Part shown: positions 32,950-41,750 of the stretch, one piece after another
Layout: every line of letters begins with the position of its first letter
Numbering within the stretch: position 1 is the first letter of the stretch
Assembly (NCBI GenBank): GCA_020629235.1
Contig: JAHDDS010000003.1
Span: 21,177-74,823, forward strand
Origin: Planktomarina sp.
GTDB lineage: Bacteria > Pseudomonadota > Alphaproteobacteria > Rhodobacterales > Rhodobacteraceae
Length of the DNA: 53,647 nt
Direction of reading: 5' to 3'
The notes under the pieces: generated by a model
Told to the model about the DNA's origin: nothing
Seen by the model: only the letters and a program-made list of their open reading frames with translations
Database searches by the model: none
Made by a program: the position numbers and the translations under genes

Positions 32950-33807
32950 GTGAATTTTTCCTCTTTTTCCCTGTTTTTGCATTGGGCTGCCGAAAATCTC
33001 GGCAAAGGCCCCCACGCGATTGTTCTGTGTGAAGACGACGCAGAAATCCCGTCCACCGTGGAACACACGTTCAAGTGTGGATTTCGCAAAGTCATCGTGA
33101 TCGGGGAAAACCTGCCGAATTTGGGCGACAATCCGAAGGTGGTGTCGGTCAACCACCGCTTTTCCAATCAGGCCGAAGCGGTGGACCTGGTCAACCAGAT
33201 CATTCCCTTGGCGGCTGGTCAGTGGCTGTATTACTGCTTTAATGCCGAATACCTGTTCTTTCCCTTTTCTGAATCGCGCAGCATTGGGGAATTGCTGGTC
33301 TTTTGCACCGAAGAACGCCGCGAAAGCGTGCTGACGTTCACTGTGGATCTCTATGCGCGGTATCTGTGGGACAGCCCCAATGCCATCGACCGGGGTGACG
33401 CGTATTTCGACCGGTCCGGATATTTTGCCACCAGCCGCAAAGACGAATGGGGCAATGATTTGGACAGACAATTGGATTTCTTCGGCGGGCTGCGGTCGCG
33501 GTTTGAAGAACATGTGTCACAAGCGCGGCGCAAGATCGACCGCGTCGGCATCTTCAAGGCCAAGAAGGGCCTGACCTTGGCAGCCGATCACACGCTGTCA
33601 GACCCAGAGATGAACACCTTCGCCTGCCCCTGGCACAACAGCCCGACAGCTTCGATCGCGTCTTTCCGCACAGCCAAGGCACTGAAGCGCAACCCATCCA
33701 GCACGTTCGAAATCGACAGCTTTTATTGGCACGGATCGGCCCAATTCAATTGGAAAAGCCAGCAGTTGATGGAAGCGGGATTGATGGAACCCGGGCAGTG
33801 GTACTGA
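32950..33807 (+). CDS. Conserved Rhodobacterales protein, possibly glycosyltransferase family 2-like
   Basis: A 285-aa cytoplasmic protein without signal or membrane segments. The region GQWLYYCFNAEYLFFPFSES (about 95-114) is reminiscent of the DxD-lacking motif of GT2_4-type family 2 proteins. RQLDFFGGLRSRFEEHVSQA (about 175-194) and NTFACPWHNSPTASIASFRT (about 221-240) are further blocks, and the C-terminus ends LMEAGLMEPGQWY. These blocks resemble a group I remember from Roseobacter genomes annotated as glycosyl transferase family 2; the activity is unproven. GTG 32950 is the likely start, since the frame upstream is antisense to miaB. It is convergent with irr. Confidence 0.75.
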   Translation: MNFSSFSLFLHWAAENLGKGPHAIVLCEDDAEIPSTVEHTFKCGFRKVIVIGENLPNLGDNPKVVSVNHRFSNQAEAVDLVNQIIPLAAGQWLYYCFNAEYLFFPFSESRSIGELLVFCTEERRESVLTFTVDLYARYLWDSPNAIDRGDAYFDRSGYFATSRKDEWGNDLDRQLDFFGGLRSRFEEHVSQARRKIDRVGIFKAKKGLTLAADHTLSDPEMNTFACPWHNSPTASIASFRTAKALKRNPSSTFEIDSFYWHGSAQFNWKSQQLMEAGLMEPGQWY

Positions 33808-33855
33808 CACGGTAATGTAAGTCGGATCGCGCTGATGTGGCGATTTGTCGGGGCG

Positions 33856-34284
33856 TCAGGTGCGGCGCAAGCGGATCACCACATCCACCTTTGAAATTTC
33901 GGACCCTTCGGGCGCATCGGGCAGGCTTTTGATTTCAAGCTGGGCGGAAGGGGCATCGGTCAAGGTCGCGCTGTCTTCCCAAAAGAAGTGTGGGTGGTCA
34001 GACATATTCGTGTCGAAGTAACTTTTTGCCCCGTCCACCGTGATTTCGCGCATCAACCCGGCGTCGCAAAACGCCCGCAAGGTGTTGTACACCGTGGCCA
34101 AAGACACCTTATCGCCCGACGTCGCGCTGGCTTCAAACAGGCTTTCGGCAGTGACGTGACGGTCCATCCCGTCCCCCACCAACAGTTCCGCCAGGGACGC
34201 ACGCTGTTTGGTGGGCCGAAGCCCGCCCTTTTCCAACCAAGACAGGCTGCGCGCGCGTGGGGTTATGGTGGTTTGGTGTCCCAT
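33856..34284 (-). CDS. irr: Fur-family iron response regulator Irr
   Basis: A 142-aa Fur-superfamily repressor/activator that in Rhizobiales and Rhodobacterales responds to haem or iron status. The winged-helix core is [14 protein letters not shown] with recognition helix [18 protein letters not shown]. The region [16 protein letters not shown] holds the His residues (97 and 99) linked to haem/iron sensing; the N-terminal haem regulatory Cys-Pro is absent. ATG 34284 is preferred because AGGTG lies 6 bases before it; ATG 34290 is possible. It is divergent from fabA across 155 bases. Confidence 0.88.
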   Translation of the reverse strand: MGHQTTITPRARSLSWLEKGGLRPTKQRASLAELLVGDGMDRHVTAESLFEASATSGDKVSLATVYNTLRAFCDAGLMREITVDGAKSYFDTNMSDHPHFFWEDSATLTDAPSAQLEIKSLPDAPEGSEISKVDVVIRLRRT

Positions 34285-34358
34285 ACTCATCACCTATGCC
34301 CGATAAGCGCCCAATTCAATGCAAAAAGACCGATCAAGCTGACGCAGCGTCGCGCCGC

Positions 34359-34390
34359 AGGGTTGTGTTCAAACCCTGTGGGGTTATAGA
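34359..34390 (+). promoter_or_regulatory. Candidate fabA promoter with overlapping inverted repeat
   Basis: TTGTGT (34363-34368) and TATAGA (34385-34390), 16 bases apart, form a plausible sigma-70-type promoter 50 bases upstream of the fabA ATG. An inverted repeat AGGGTT, seven bases, AACCCT (34359-34377) overlaps the -35 box and could bind a fatty-acid regulator. Confidence 0.4.
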
Positions 34391-34439
34391 CCAGCGCAAC
34401 GCAGTCAAAGCCCCAGCGGCACAAAACGAAAGCCCACGC

Positions 34440-34955
34440 ATGTCCGACCTGTATCCCCGCAGCTTCGATAAAGACGACCTGCTGAAATGCGCCCGCGGCG
34501 AATTGTTCGGGCCAGGAAACGCGCAGCTGCCCGCCCCGCCCATGTTGATGATGGACCGCATCACGGACATCAGCGGCGATGGTGGCCTGCACGGCAAAGG
34601 GCACGTTGTGGCAGAATTCGACATCACGCCGGACCTGTGGTTTTTCGACTGCCATTTTCCGGGCAACCCCATCATGCCCGGCTGCCTGGGTTTGGACGGT
34701 CTGTGGCAGCTGACCGGCTTCAATTTGGGCTGGCGCGGCTGGGAAGGCCGCGGGATGGCCTTGGGCGTGGGCGAAGTGAAGCTGACCGGCATGGTCCGCC
34801 CCGACCGAAAAATGCTGACCTATCACGTGGATTTCACTCGCGTGATTGACCGCCGCTTGAAGATGGGCGTGGCCGACGGGCGCGTGACAGCGGACGGAGA
34901 CGAAATTTACGTGGTCAAGGACATGAAAGTCGGTCTGTCCACGCAAGACGCATAG
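34440..34955 (+). CDS. fabA: 3-hydroxydecanoyl-ACP dehydratase/isomerase
   Basis: A 171-aa dehydratase-isomerase that introduces the cis double bond in type II fatty acid synthesis. Catalytic His 72 and Asp 86 are in [20 protein letters not shown], aligned with His 70 and Asp 84 of E. coli. Length matches the E. coli enzyme. ATG 34440 ([20 protein letters not shown]) is at the conserved N-terminus. It is first of the fabA-fabB-fabI-RDD operon, with a 11-base gap to fabB. Confidence 0.98.
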   Translation: MSDLYPRSFDKDDLLKCARGELFGPGNAQLPAPPMLMMDRITDISGDGGLHGKGHVVAEFDITPDLWFFDCHFPGNPIMPGCLGLDGLWQLTGFNLGWRGWEGRGMALGVGEVKLTGMVRPDRKMLTYHVDFTRVIDRRLKMGVADGRVTADGDEIYVVKDMKVGLSTQDA

Positions 34956-34966
34956 AAGGGATCACC

Positions 34967-36196
34967 ATGCGCCGTGTCGTCATCACCGGAATGGGCATTG
35001 TATCGCCCATCGGCAACAACACTTCGGAAGTGTTGGACAGCTTGAAGTCTGGGCGGTCCGGTATATCGGCCGAACCCATCTATAAAGAAAGCGGGTTCCG
35101 GTCCCAAGTCGCGGGCATCCCCAACATCGATGTCAAAGAATTGGTGGACAAGCGCGCGCTGCGGTTCATGGGACCCGGCATGGCGTACAACTATATCGCC
35201 ATGGAACAGGCCATCGCCGACGCAGGCCTGGAAGAAAACGAAGTGTCGAACGTGCGCACTGGGCTGATCATGGGATCAGGCGGGCCGTCCACGTCCAACT
35301 TTTATCATGCCCACAACACGGTGATTACCAAAGGTGGGCCGAAACGCATGGGCCCCTTCATGGTGACCCGCTGCATGAGTTCGGGTCATTCCGCCACCCT
35401 GGCGACCCCGTTCAAAATTAAGGGCGTGAACTATTCCATCACATCGGCCTGTGCCACATCCGCCCACTGCATCGGCAACGCCATGGAACAGATCCAATTG
35501 GGCAAGCAAGACATCGTCTTTGCCGGCGGCGGGGAAGAAGTGGATTGGACCCTGTCGTGTCTGTTCGACGCCATGAACGCCATGTCGTCCAAATACAATG
35601 ATACGCCCGAAACAGCATCGCGCCCCTATGACGCGAACCGCGACGGGTTTGTGATCGCAGGCGGCGCGGGTGTCTTCGTCCTGGAAGAACTGGAACACGC
35701 CAAAGCGCGCGGGGCCAAAATCATCGCCGAATTGACCGGATACGGCGCCACATCCGACGGGGCAGATATGGTGGCCCCATCGGGCGAAGGCGGCGAACGG
35801 TCCATGCGCCAAGCGCTGGCGATGCTGCCCGAAGACCGCAAGATCGACTACATCAACGCCCACGGCACATCGACGCCCGCAGGCGACGTGGTAGAGGTGG
35901 AAGCCATCCGCAACATCTTCGGCCAAGGCAATACCCCGCCCATCAGTTCCACCAAATCGCTGACCGGGCATTCCCTGGGGGCGACATCGGTGCATGAAGC
36001 GATTTACTCCTTGCTGATGATGCACAACAATTTCATCTCAGCCTCGGCCAACGTCACGGACCTGGACCCTGCCCTTGATCCTTCTGAAATCGTGACCGAA
36101 CGGCGCGACGACGTTGAATTGGACACGATTTTGTCCAACAGCTTTGGCTTTGGGGGCACCAACGCTACACTCATCCTCAGCAAATTTCACGGATAA
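34967..36196 (+). CDS. fabB: 3-oxoacyl-ACP synthase I
   Basis: A 409-aa condensing enzyme that extends unsaturated acyl chains. The active-site Cys lies in [20 protein letters not shown], and the two catalytic His are in [15 protein letters not shown] and [35 protein letters not shown] is the standard start, with AAGGGAT before the ATG. The pairing with fabA marks the FabA/FabB anaerobic pathway for unsaturated fatty acids. Confidence 0.98.
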   Translation: MRRVVITGMGIVSPIGNNTSEVLDSLKSGRSGISAEPIYKESGFRSQVAGIPNIDVKELVDKRALRFMGPGMAYNYIAMEQAIADAGLEENEVSNVRTGLIMGSGGPSTSNFYHAHNTVITKGGPKRMGPFMVTRCMSSGHSATLATPFKIKGVNYSITSACATSAHCIGNAMEQIQLGKQDIVFAGGGEEVDWTLSCLFDAMNAMSSKYNDTPETASRPYDANRDGFVIAGGAGVFVLEELEHAKARGAKIIAELTGYGATSDGADMVAPSGEGGERSMRQALAMLPEDRKIDYINAHGTSTPAGDVVEVEAIRNIFGQGNTPPISSTKSLTGHSLGATSVHEAIYSLLMMHNNFISASANVTDLDPALDPSEIVTERRDDVELDTILSNSFGFGGTNATLILSKFHG

Positions 36197-36201
36197 GAAC
36201 C

Positions 36202-36990
36202 ATGTCAGACCTGCTGCGCGGCAAACGCGGATTGATCACCGGGATCGCCAACAACCGATCCCTCGCCTATGGCATTGCCGAAACCTTCATGGCCGAAGGC
36301 GCGGAAGTGGCCATCGGCTGCCAAATGGACGTGTTCGGCGAAAAAGTGACAGCGCTGGCGGACACCATGGGCGTGGATACGGTCGTGGATTATGACGTGC
36401 TGAACGATGCATCCACCCAAGCGGCGTTCGACACGTTGGGCGACAAATGGGGCACCATCGATTTCGCCATCCACGCCATCGCCTATTCTGACAAATCGGA
36501 ATTGACGGGCCGGTTCACCAACACCACCCGGGACAATTTCAAGAATTCCATGGATATTTCCGTCTATTCCTTCATCGATATGGCCAAGAAAGCGGCCCCG
36601 TTGATGACAAACGGCGGCAGCCTGACCACGCTGACTTTCCAAGGCAGCCACAAAGCAACCCCGTGGTACAACGTCATGGGTGTCGCCAAGGCTGCGTTGG
36701 AATCGTCTGTTCTCTATCTGGCCAACGACTTGGGCCCCGAAGGCATACGCGTCAACGCGGTGTCCCCCGGCCCCATGAAAACCCTGTCGGGTGCTGCCAT
36801 CGGCGGCGCGCGCAAAACATTCCGCTGGACCGAAGCCAACACACCGCTGCGCACAAATGCCAGCCAGGGCACCGTCGGGGGCACCGCCGCGTATCTTGCG
36901 TCAGATTATGCCGCCCACACCACGGGCGAGGTAATCATGGTGGACGGCGGCCTTCACATCATCGGCATGCCGCAACCTGACAACTTCTGA
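36202..36990 (+). CDS. fabI: Enoyl-ACP reductase (NADH)
   Basis: A 262-aa SDR-type reductase completing each elongation cycle. It has the N-terminal GKRGLITGIANNRSLAYGIA (NADH site), the Tyr-x6-Lys pair in YNVMGVAKAALESS, and the FabI-type SAVNAVSPGPMKTLSGAAIG-like loop (RVNAVSPGPMKTLSG). It begins 5 bases after the fabB stop. Its stop overlaps the next ATG (TGATG). Confidence 0.97.
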   Translation: MSDLLRGKRGLITGIANNRSLAYGIAETFMAEGAEVAIGCQMDVFGEKVTALADTMGVDTVVDYDVLNDASTQAAFDTLGDKWGTIDFAIHAIAYSDKSELTGRFTNTTRDNFKNSMDISVYSFIDMAKKAAPLMTNGGSLTTLTFQGSHKATPWYNVMGVAKAALESSVLYLANDLGPEGIRVNAVSPGPMKTLSGAAIGGARKTFRWTEANTPLRTNASQGTVGGTAAYLASDYAAHTTGEVIMVDGGLHIIGMPQPDNF

Positions 36991-37454
36991 TGGGGGCACG
37001 CCGCGTGGCGGCAGGGCTGCTCGATATGGCCCTGTTGGTGCTGCCTGGCCTTCTGCTTGCCGTCTTTTCTGAAACGGCAGCCTTCATTTACATCGCGCTT
37101 TTCACCTTCACCGCGACGCTGTATTTTGCCACCTTCCATGTCTTGCGCGCCCAAACGCCAGGAAAGCGCCTGTTTCACCTGCGCGTGACCGGTACGGGCT
37201 GCATTTTGTGCCGCGAGCTGCGCAAATGCGCCGTTCTGTTTCTTCCCATGATCGCCACAGCCGCGCACCTGGTGTTCACCCGCGCGCCCCTGACGCCGTG
37301 GGATTTTTGGTGGCTTCGGGTCACCCAAAGCGGTCTGCTTGTCCTGGCTATTTGCTTCGTGCTTTTCCCAATCATCACGCTTTTGTTCAACAAATCCCCC
37401 CATTGGGACCGCGCCACTGGCTTCACCGTCGTGCCCAATCCCCCTTCACTTTGA
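36990..37454 (+). CDS. RDD family membrane protein
   Basis: A 154-aa protein with three hydrophobic segments. It fits the RDD family: Arg and Asp in [17 protein letters not shown], the loop [13 protein letters not shown], and the late aspartate in [11 protein letters not shown]. It starts in the fabI stop (TGATG), so it is the last gene of the fab operon. RDD proteins are poorly understood; some act in ion transport. Any link to lipid synthesis rests on position only. Confidence 0.8.
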   Translation: MGARRVAAGLLDMALLVLPGLLLAVFSETAAFIYIALFTFTATLYFATFHVLRAQTPGKRLFHLRVTGTGCILCRELRKCAVLFLPMIATAAHLVFTRAPLTPWDFWWLRVTQSGLLVLAICFVLFPIITLLFNKSPHWDRATGFTVVPNPPSL

Positions 37455-37473
37455 GGGCAAATACCTCGGGGGT

Positions 37474-37492
37474 TTGGGGGCAGCACCCCCAA
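37474..37492 (+). other. G/C hairpin after the RDD gene
   Basis: TTGGGGG, CAGCA, CCCCCAA: a 7-bp perfect stem 20 bases past the RDD stop, without a clean T-tract. Similar GGGGGTTTGGGGGCAGC strings are common between Rhodobacterales genes from memory. It may slow or end the fab operon transcript before gcdH. The remainder of 37455-37620 shows no gene. Confidence 0.45.
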
Positions 37493-37620
37493 GGCCCGCG
37501 TGGCCCGAACGCAAAAACATCACGCGCGGCCCCGCCGGGCCGCACCGCGTCAAAACACCCCCCTTGCGCAGCACTTTCGCACCGCGATACCCTGCCCCCG
37601 ACCCAACAGGAGATCGCCCC

Positions 37621-38838
37621 ATGAACGCCCCCCACCCCGTGCGCCATTCCGGCCCCAGCTTGGCCCCGTTCAAATGGGACGACCCGTTTTTGTTGGACGC
37701 ACAACTTGGGGAAGACGAACGCATGCTGCGGGACGCAGCGGCCACCTTCGCCCAAAACGAATTGCAACCCCGCGTGGTGGATGCCTTTCGCGAAGAAACC
37801 GTGGCACCGGACCTGTTCCCGTTGATGGGGCAAGCCGGTTTGTTGGGGACGACAATTGCGGAAGAATACGGCGGCTTGGGGGCGTCTTACACCGCTTATG
37901 GCTTGATCGCGCGCGAAATTGAACGCGTGGACAGCGGTTATCGGTCCATGATGTCCGTGCAATCGTCCCTGGTGATCTATCCCATCAACGCCTACGGCAG
38001 CGAAGATCAAAAGAAGAAATATCTGCCGGGCCTGTGCGCCGGGGACCTGATCGGCTGCTTTGGTCTGACCGAACCAGACGCGGGATCTGACCCAGCCGGC
38101 ATGAAAACCCGCGCGGAAAAAACCGCCAGCGGGTACAAGCTGACCGGATCCAAGATGTGGATTTCCAACGCCCCCATTGCTGACGTGTTCGTGGTGTGGG
38201 CCAAATCAGACGCGCATGACGGCAAAATTCGCGGTTTCGTGCTGGAAAAAGGCATGAAGGGCCTCAGCGCGCCGAAAATCGGCGGCAAACTGTCATTGCG
38301 CGCTTCGGTCACCGGGGAAATCGTGATGGACGGGGTGGCCGTGGGCGAAGACGCGCTTCTTCCCGGCGTGGAAGGATTGAAAGGCCCGTTCGGATGTTTG
38401 AACCGCGCGCGGTACGGCATTTCTTGGGGCGTTATGGGGGCTGCTGAATTTTGCTGGACTGCCGCGTTGCAATACGGGCTGGACCGCAAACAGTTTGGCA
38501 AGCCCTTGGCTGGCACACAGCTGTTTCAGAAAAAGCTGGCCGATATGCAAACTGACATTTCCCTTGGCTTGCAAGGGGCGTTGCGGCTGGGGCAAATGAT
38601 GGATGACGGCACTGCCGCGCCAGAGCTGATCAGCCTGATGAAGCGCAACAACTGCGGCAAAGCCTTGGACATTGCCCGCCAGTCGCGCGACATGCACGGC
38701 GGCAACGGCATCCAAGAAGACTACCAAATCATGCGCCATGCGATGAATTTGGAAACCGTGAACACCTATGAAGGCACCCACGACGTGCACGCCCTGATCT
38801 TGGGGCGGGCACAAACGGGCGTCCAGGCGTTCTTCTGA
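37621..38838 (+). CDS. gcdH: Glutaryl-CoA dehydrogenase
   Basis: A 405-aa acyl-CoA dehydrogenase that converts glutaryl-CoA to crotonyl-CoA in lysine and tryptophan catabolism. FAD and substrate motifs: [60 protein letters not shown]. The catalytic Glu sits in [17 protein letters not shown] near residue 384, and the ending [13 protein letters not shown] is the glutaryl-CoA dehydrogenase form. ATG 37621 follows AGGAGATCGCCCC. Confidence 0.95.
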   Translation: MNAPHPVRHSGPSLAPFKWDDPFLLDAQLGEDERMLRDAAATFAQNELQPRVVDAFREETVAPDLFPLMGQAGLLGTTIAEEYGGLGASYTAYGLIAREIERVDSGYRSMMSVQSSLVIYPINAYGSEDQKKKYLPGLCAGDLIGCFGLTEPDAGSDPAGMKTRAEKTASGYKLTGSKMWISNAPIADVFVVWAKSDAHDGKIRGFVLEKGMKGLSAPKIGGKLSLRASVTGEIVMDGVAVGEDALLPGVEGLKGPFGCLNRARYGISWGVMGAAEFCWTAALQYGLDRKQFGKPLAGTQLFQKKLADMQTDISLGLQGALRLGQMMDDGTAAPELISLMKRNNCGKALDIARQSRDMHGGNGIQEDYQIMRHAMNLETVNTYEGTHDVHALILGRAQTGVQAFF

Positions 38839-38862
38839 ACGCCTGCTGCCCTGTTCGTGGCG

Positions 38863-39084
38863 TTACACGAAAATGCGGTCGCCGAATACGTGATGCACGA
38901 TGTCTTCGCGGCGCAGGCCCATTTTGGCCAGGTCTTCGTCAGACTTGTCCAGCAGGTCCATGATGCGGTCCCGGCGCGACTGCGCTTCAGCGAAAACAGC
39001 GACCATGTTGCCCAGTCGGCTGCCGATGCTGTGCAATACGGCTGCAGGATTGAAGGCGTTAGATACATTTGAAACGAGTGCCAT
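38863..39084 (-). CDS. DUF1127 domain small protein
   Basis: A 73-aa protein with the YjiS/DUF1127 pattern: RRDRIMDLLDKSDEDLAKMG, then LRREDIVHHVFGDRIFV. In Rhodobacter, related Arg-rich small proteins bind RNA and affect sRNA turnover and stress; whether this one does is unknown. It is convergent with gcdH (24 bases apart). The 189 bases upstream carry an inverted repeat and a terminator of the neighbouring gene. Confidence 0.85.
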   Translation of the reverse strand: MALVSNVSNAFNPAAVLHSIGSRLGNMVAVFAEAQSRRDRIMDLLDKSDEDLAKMGLRREDIVHHVFGDRIFV

Positions 39085-39147
39085 GAGGTTCTCTCCATTT
39101 GCTGATGCCCATGATATGGGAACCCTTCGTCAAAAGAGGAGACCAAA

Positions 39148-39178
39148 ATGCTGCAATGCCGCTATGCACCTGCAGCAT
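39148..39178. other. 8-bp inverted repeat upstream of the DUF1127 gene
   Basis: ATGCTGCA, 15 bases, TGCAGCAT: a perfect dyad 64 bases upstream of the DUF1127 start. It could be an operator or the base of a small RNA hairpin. The rest of 39085-39220 shows no gene. Confidence 0.4.
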
Positions 39179-39220
39179 AGGGTGTCTGCCTAAATTTTCA
39201 GCATACCCACGCGCACAAAA

Positions 39221-39242
39221 AAGCCTGGCACAGGCCAGGCTT
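39221..39242 (-). terminator. Rho-independent terminator of the 104-aa membrane protein gene
   Basis: AAGCCTGGC, four-base loop, GCCAGGCTT forms a perfect 9-bp stem. On the minus strand it runs into a T-rich tract (the A-run at 39217-39222). It also has TTTCTT on the plus side, so it could stop both strands. Confidence 0.75.
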
Positions 39243-39273
39243 TCTTAAGTTTATCAAAGCTTTACGCGGCTGA

Positions 39274-39588
39274 TCAGTCTTCAGCGACAGCTTCTGCTGG
39301 GGCGTCGTCGGTTTTCTTTTTGGACGCCATACCTTTGACGGCTGCGATGATGCGCATGGCGAACAGGCCCAAGATGCCACCGATCAGCAGCCAGAATGCG
39401 TTGGCGGATACGCCGGTGATGTTGGCCAAAACGGCAACACCCAACAGCAAAATTGCAAACGTCAAAGCCCGGTTTTCACCCGCTTCGATTTGGATGTCTT
39501 TGGTTTGCAGCTTCTGCAAAAATCCGCTGACCGTGCCTTCCACCATGGGTGTGACGAACCCTGCGATGATTGCCAGAATAAAACTCAT
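39274..39588 (-). CDS. Unidentified two-helix membrane protein
   Basis: A 104-aa protein, ATG 39588 (MSFILAIIAGFVTPMVEGTV). It has an N-terminal hydrophobic stretch (about residues 2-15), a polar Lys/Gln/Glu segment (22-40: FLQKLQTKDIQIEAGENRA), two tight helices (about 41-58 and 61-82), and a Lys then acidic tail (KKKTDDAPAEAVAED). I do not recognise a family. It forms a monocistronic unit ending at the 39221-39242 terminator. Confidence 0.8.
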   Translation of the reverse strand: MSFILAIIAGFVTPMVEGTVSGFLQKLQTKDIQIEAGENRALTFAILLLGVAVLANITGVSANAFWLLIGGILGLFAMRIIAAVKGMASKKKTDDAPAEAVAED

Positions 39589-39751
39589 GTTACTTTCCCC
39601 TTTCAAAGACGGCATTTGCCCGTCATTTTGAAATCTATCTGTCCGGATGCCCCGGATTCCTCAAGGGGGCAAAACGCGTTGGACTTCCCCCCGTGGCACA
39701 GATGCGCCATTTGCCCTGGAAGGGTCATGCGCGCCAGGGTATGCACAGAAT

Positions 39752-40792
39752 ATGACCGACATTTTGACGATCCCCCGCCCCGACGATTGGCACCTTCACC
39801 TGCGTGACGGCGCGATGTTGCAAGGCATTTTGCCGGAAACCAGCCGCCATTTCGCGCGGGCCATAATCATGCCCAACTTGGTGCCGCCCGTGGTCACAGC
39901 TGCCGACGCAGCCGCATACCGTGATCGGATCTTGGCAGCGCGTCCCAAGGGCAGCGGGTTCGAACCGTTGATGACGCTTTATTTGACCGAAGACACCGAC
40001 CCAGACGATGTGCGCGCGGCCCACGCCAGTGGCCTTGTGACAGCGGCCAAGCTGTATCCAGCCGGGGCCACCACCAATTCCGCCAGCGGCGTGCGGAATT
40101 TTGACAAGGTCCTGCCCGTGTTGGAAGCCATGGCTGACATCGGCATGCCCATGTGCGTGCACGGGGAAGTGACGGATGCAGACATCGACATTTTCGACCG
40201 CGAAGCCGTGTTCATCGACCGTGTGTTGGACCCGTTGCGCCGCCGGGTGCCGGACCTGAGGGTGGTAATGGAACACATCACCACCCGCGACGGGGTGGAC
40301 TATGCCGCCAGCGCACCGGGCAAACTGGCGGCCACCATCACCACGCATCACCTGATCATCAACCGCAACCACCTGTTGGTGGGGGGGGTTAAGCCGCACT
40401 ATTACTGTCTGCCCGTGGCCAAACGCGAAGACCACCGGCTGGCGCTGGTGGCGGCGGCCACATCGGGCAACCCGTCCTATTTCCTGGGCACGGACAGCGC
40501 GCCCCACATCGACCCGCTGAAAGAAAACGCCTGCGGGTGCGCGGGCGTGTTTTCCGCCACCAACACCATGGCCTGCTTGGCTGAAGTGTTCGATGCAGAA
40601 GGTGCCCTGGACAAACTGGAAGGCTTTGCCAGCCGCCATGGCCCAAAATTCTATGGCTTGCCCGTGAATGAAGCCACCTTGACGCTGACCAAAGGCGACC
40701 CTGTCACCTATCCCGACAAGATCATCACCGGGGACGGACCTGTGACGGTGTTTGATCCCGGCTTCCCGCTGCATTGGCACGTCAGCGATTGA
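39752..40792 (+). CDS. pyrC: Dihydroorotase (class II)
   Basis: A 346-aa zinc amidohydrolase of the pyrimidine pathway (carbamoyl aspartate to dihydroorotate). Metal ligands: [10 protein letters not shown] near the N-terminus, [12 protein letters not shown] with the carboxylated Lys, [22 protein letters not shown], and FLGTDSAPH with the Asp. [20 protein letters not shown] is the E. coli-like type, not the long class I form. The frame runs further upstream, but ATG 39752 fits homologues. The next gene, pyrE, comes 55 bases later. Confidence 0.97.
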   Translation: MTDILTIPRPDDWHLHLRDGAMLQGILPETSRHFARAIIMPNLVPPVVTAADAAAYRDRILAARPKGSGFEPLMTLYLTEDTDPDDVRAAHASGLVTAAKLYPAGATTNSASGVRNFDKVLPVLEAMADIGMPMCVHGEVTDADIDIFDREAVFIDRVLDPLRRRVPDLRVVMEHITTRDGVDYAASAPGKLAATITTHHLIINRNHLLVGGVKPHYYCLPVAKREDHRLALVAAATSGNPSYFLGTDSAPHIDPLKENACGCAGVFSATNTMACLAEVFDAEGALDKLEGFASRHGPKFYGLPVNEATLTLTKGDPVTYPDKIITGDGPVTVFDPGFPLHWHVSD

Positions 40793-40847
40793 TCCTGGCT
40801 GCGCCCCTGTCTAAGGACAGCGCAGCCACCAGCAAAGGAACCCCGCC

Positions 40848-41525
40848 ATGATCCCCACCGCCTTTCCTGCCAAAGAAGAAATGGCCCGCCTGACTGCGCG
40901 GATGTTGCTGGAAATCAAAGCGGTGCACTTCAATGCCGACGAACCGTTTACCCTGGCATCGGGCAAACCGTCGCCCACGTATATCGATTGCCGCAAGCTG
41001 ATTTCGTACCCGCGCATCCGGTCCACGTTGATGGATTTTTTGACCGTCACCGTTATGCGCGACGCGGGGTTTGAGGCGTTTGACAACATCGCTGGCGGTG
41101 AAACCGCGGGCATCCCATTCGCAGCACTTGTGGCCGAACGCATGGGGCTGCCCATGACCTATGTCCGCAAAAAGCCCAAAGGATACGGGCGCAACGCGCG
41201 CATCGAAGGGGCCATGACCGAAGGCGAACGTGTGTTGTTGGTGGAAGACCTGACCACAGACGGCGGCAGTAAGCTGTCGTTTGTGGACGCCATCCGCGAA
41301 ACCGGGGCCACCTGTGGGCACACGGCGGTGATTTTCTACTACGGGATTTTCCCACAAACGGAAAAAACCTTGGGCGATCACGGTGTGGCCTTGCACCATT
41401 TGTGCACGTGGTGGGATGTTCTGGCAGAAGCCAAGGCCCAAAAGGCGTTTGATGCCAATACCTTGGCCGAAGTGGAGGCGTTTTTGAATGCCCCCGAGGA
41501 CTGGCAAAACGCCCGTATGGGATAA
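40848..41525 (+). CDS. pyrE: Orotate phosphoribosyltransferase
   Basis: A 225-aa phosphoribosyltransferase joining PRPP and orotate. The PRPP loop is [20 protein letters not shown] (about residues 128-147), and the N-terminal [20 protein letters not shown] is the orotate site. [20 protein letters not shown] is the flexible catalytic loop. It follows pyrC. No terminator is evident in the 225 bases before dnaB, where the promoter elements of dnaB probably lie. Confidence 0.96.
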   Translation: MIPTAFPAKEEMARLTARMLLEIKAVHFNADEPFTLASGKPSPTYIDCRKLISYPRIRSTLMDFLTVTVMRDAGFEAFDNIAGGETAGIPFAALVAERMGLPMTYVRKKPKGYGRNARIEGAMTEGERVLLVEDLTTDGGSKLSFVDAIRETGATCGHTAVIFYYGIFPQTEKTLGDHGVALHHLCTWWDVLAEAKAQKAFDANTLAEVEAFLNAPEDWQNARMG

Positions 41526-41676
41526 GTTTTTTGAAAAACGCCCTGTGAATTGGTGGGGATAAGTGCCCCGATTCTTTTCGATTTGGGGTTAGATTTTGCG
41601 GCTTTGCTTTGCTAACCTACTACATACAGTGGTTGCTGCGCGGACGGACCCCACGGGCGACATCCAGCCCACAGGC

Positions 41677-41685
41677 TTGTCCACA
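41677..41685 (+). promoter_or_regulatory. DnaA-box-like 9-mer upstream of dnaB
   Basis: TTGTCCACA differs from the consensus TTATNCACA at one base. The same 9-mer occurs reversed at 48657-48665. A single site may be chance, but here it is in front of the replicative helicase gene, next to TTAA motifs. Confidence 0.35.
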
Positions 41686-41709
41686 GACCTGTTCAACGGT
41701 GCGGCTGCG

Positions 41710-41734
41710 TTAACCCTGTGTTAATCCCCCTTAA
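41710..41734 (+). promoter_or_regulatory. Candidate CtrA site TTAA-N7-TTAA before dnaB
   Basis: TTAACCCTGTGTTAA (41710-41724) is an exact TTAA-N7-TTAA, the CtrA half-site spacing known in alphaproteobacteria, followed after six bases by a third TTAA (41731-41734). It ends 16 bases before the dnaB ATG, so it may overlap the leader. The CtrA assignment is by motif only. Confidence 0.45.
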
Positions 41735-41750
41735 CGGGGAGGGAGCAGCA

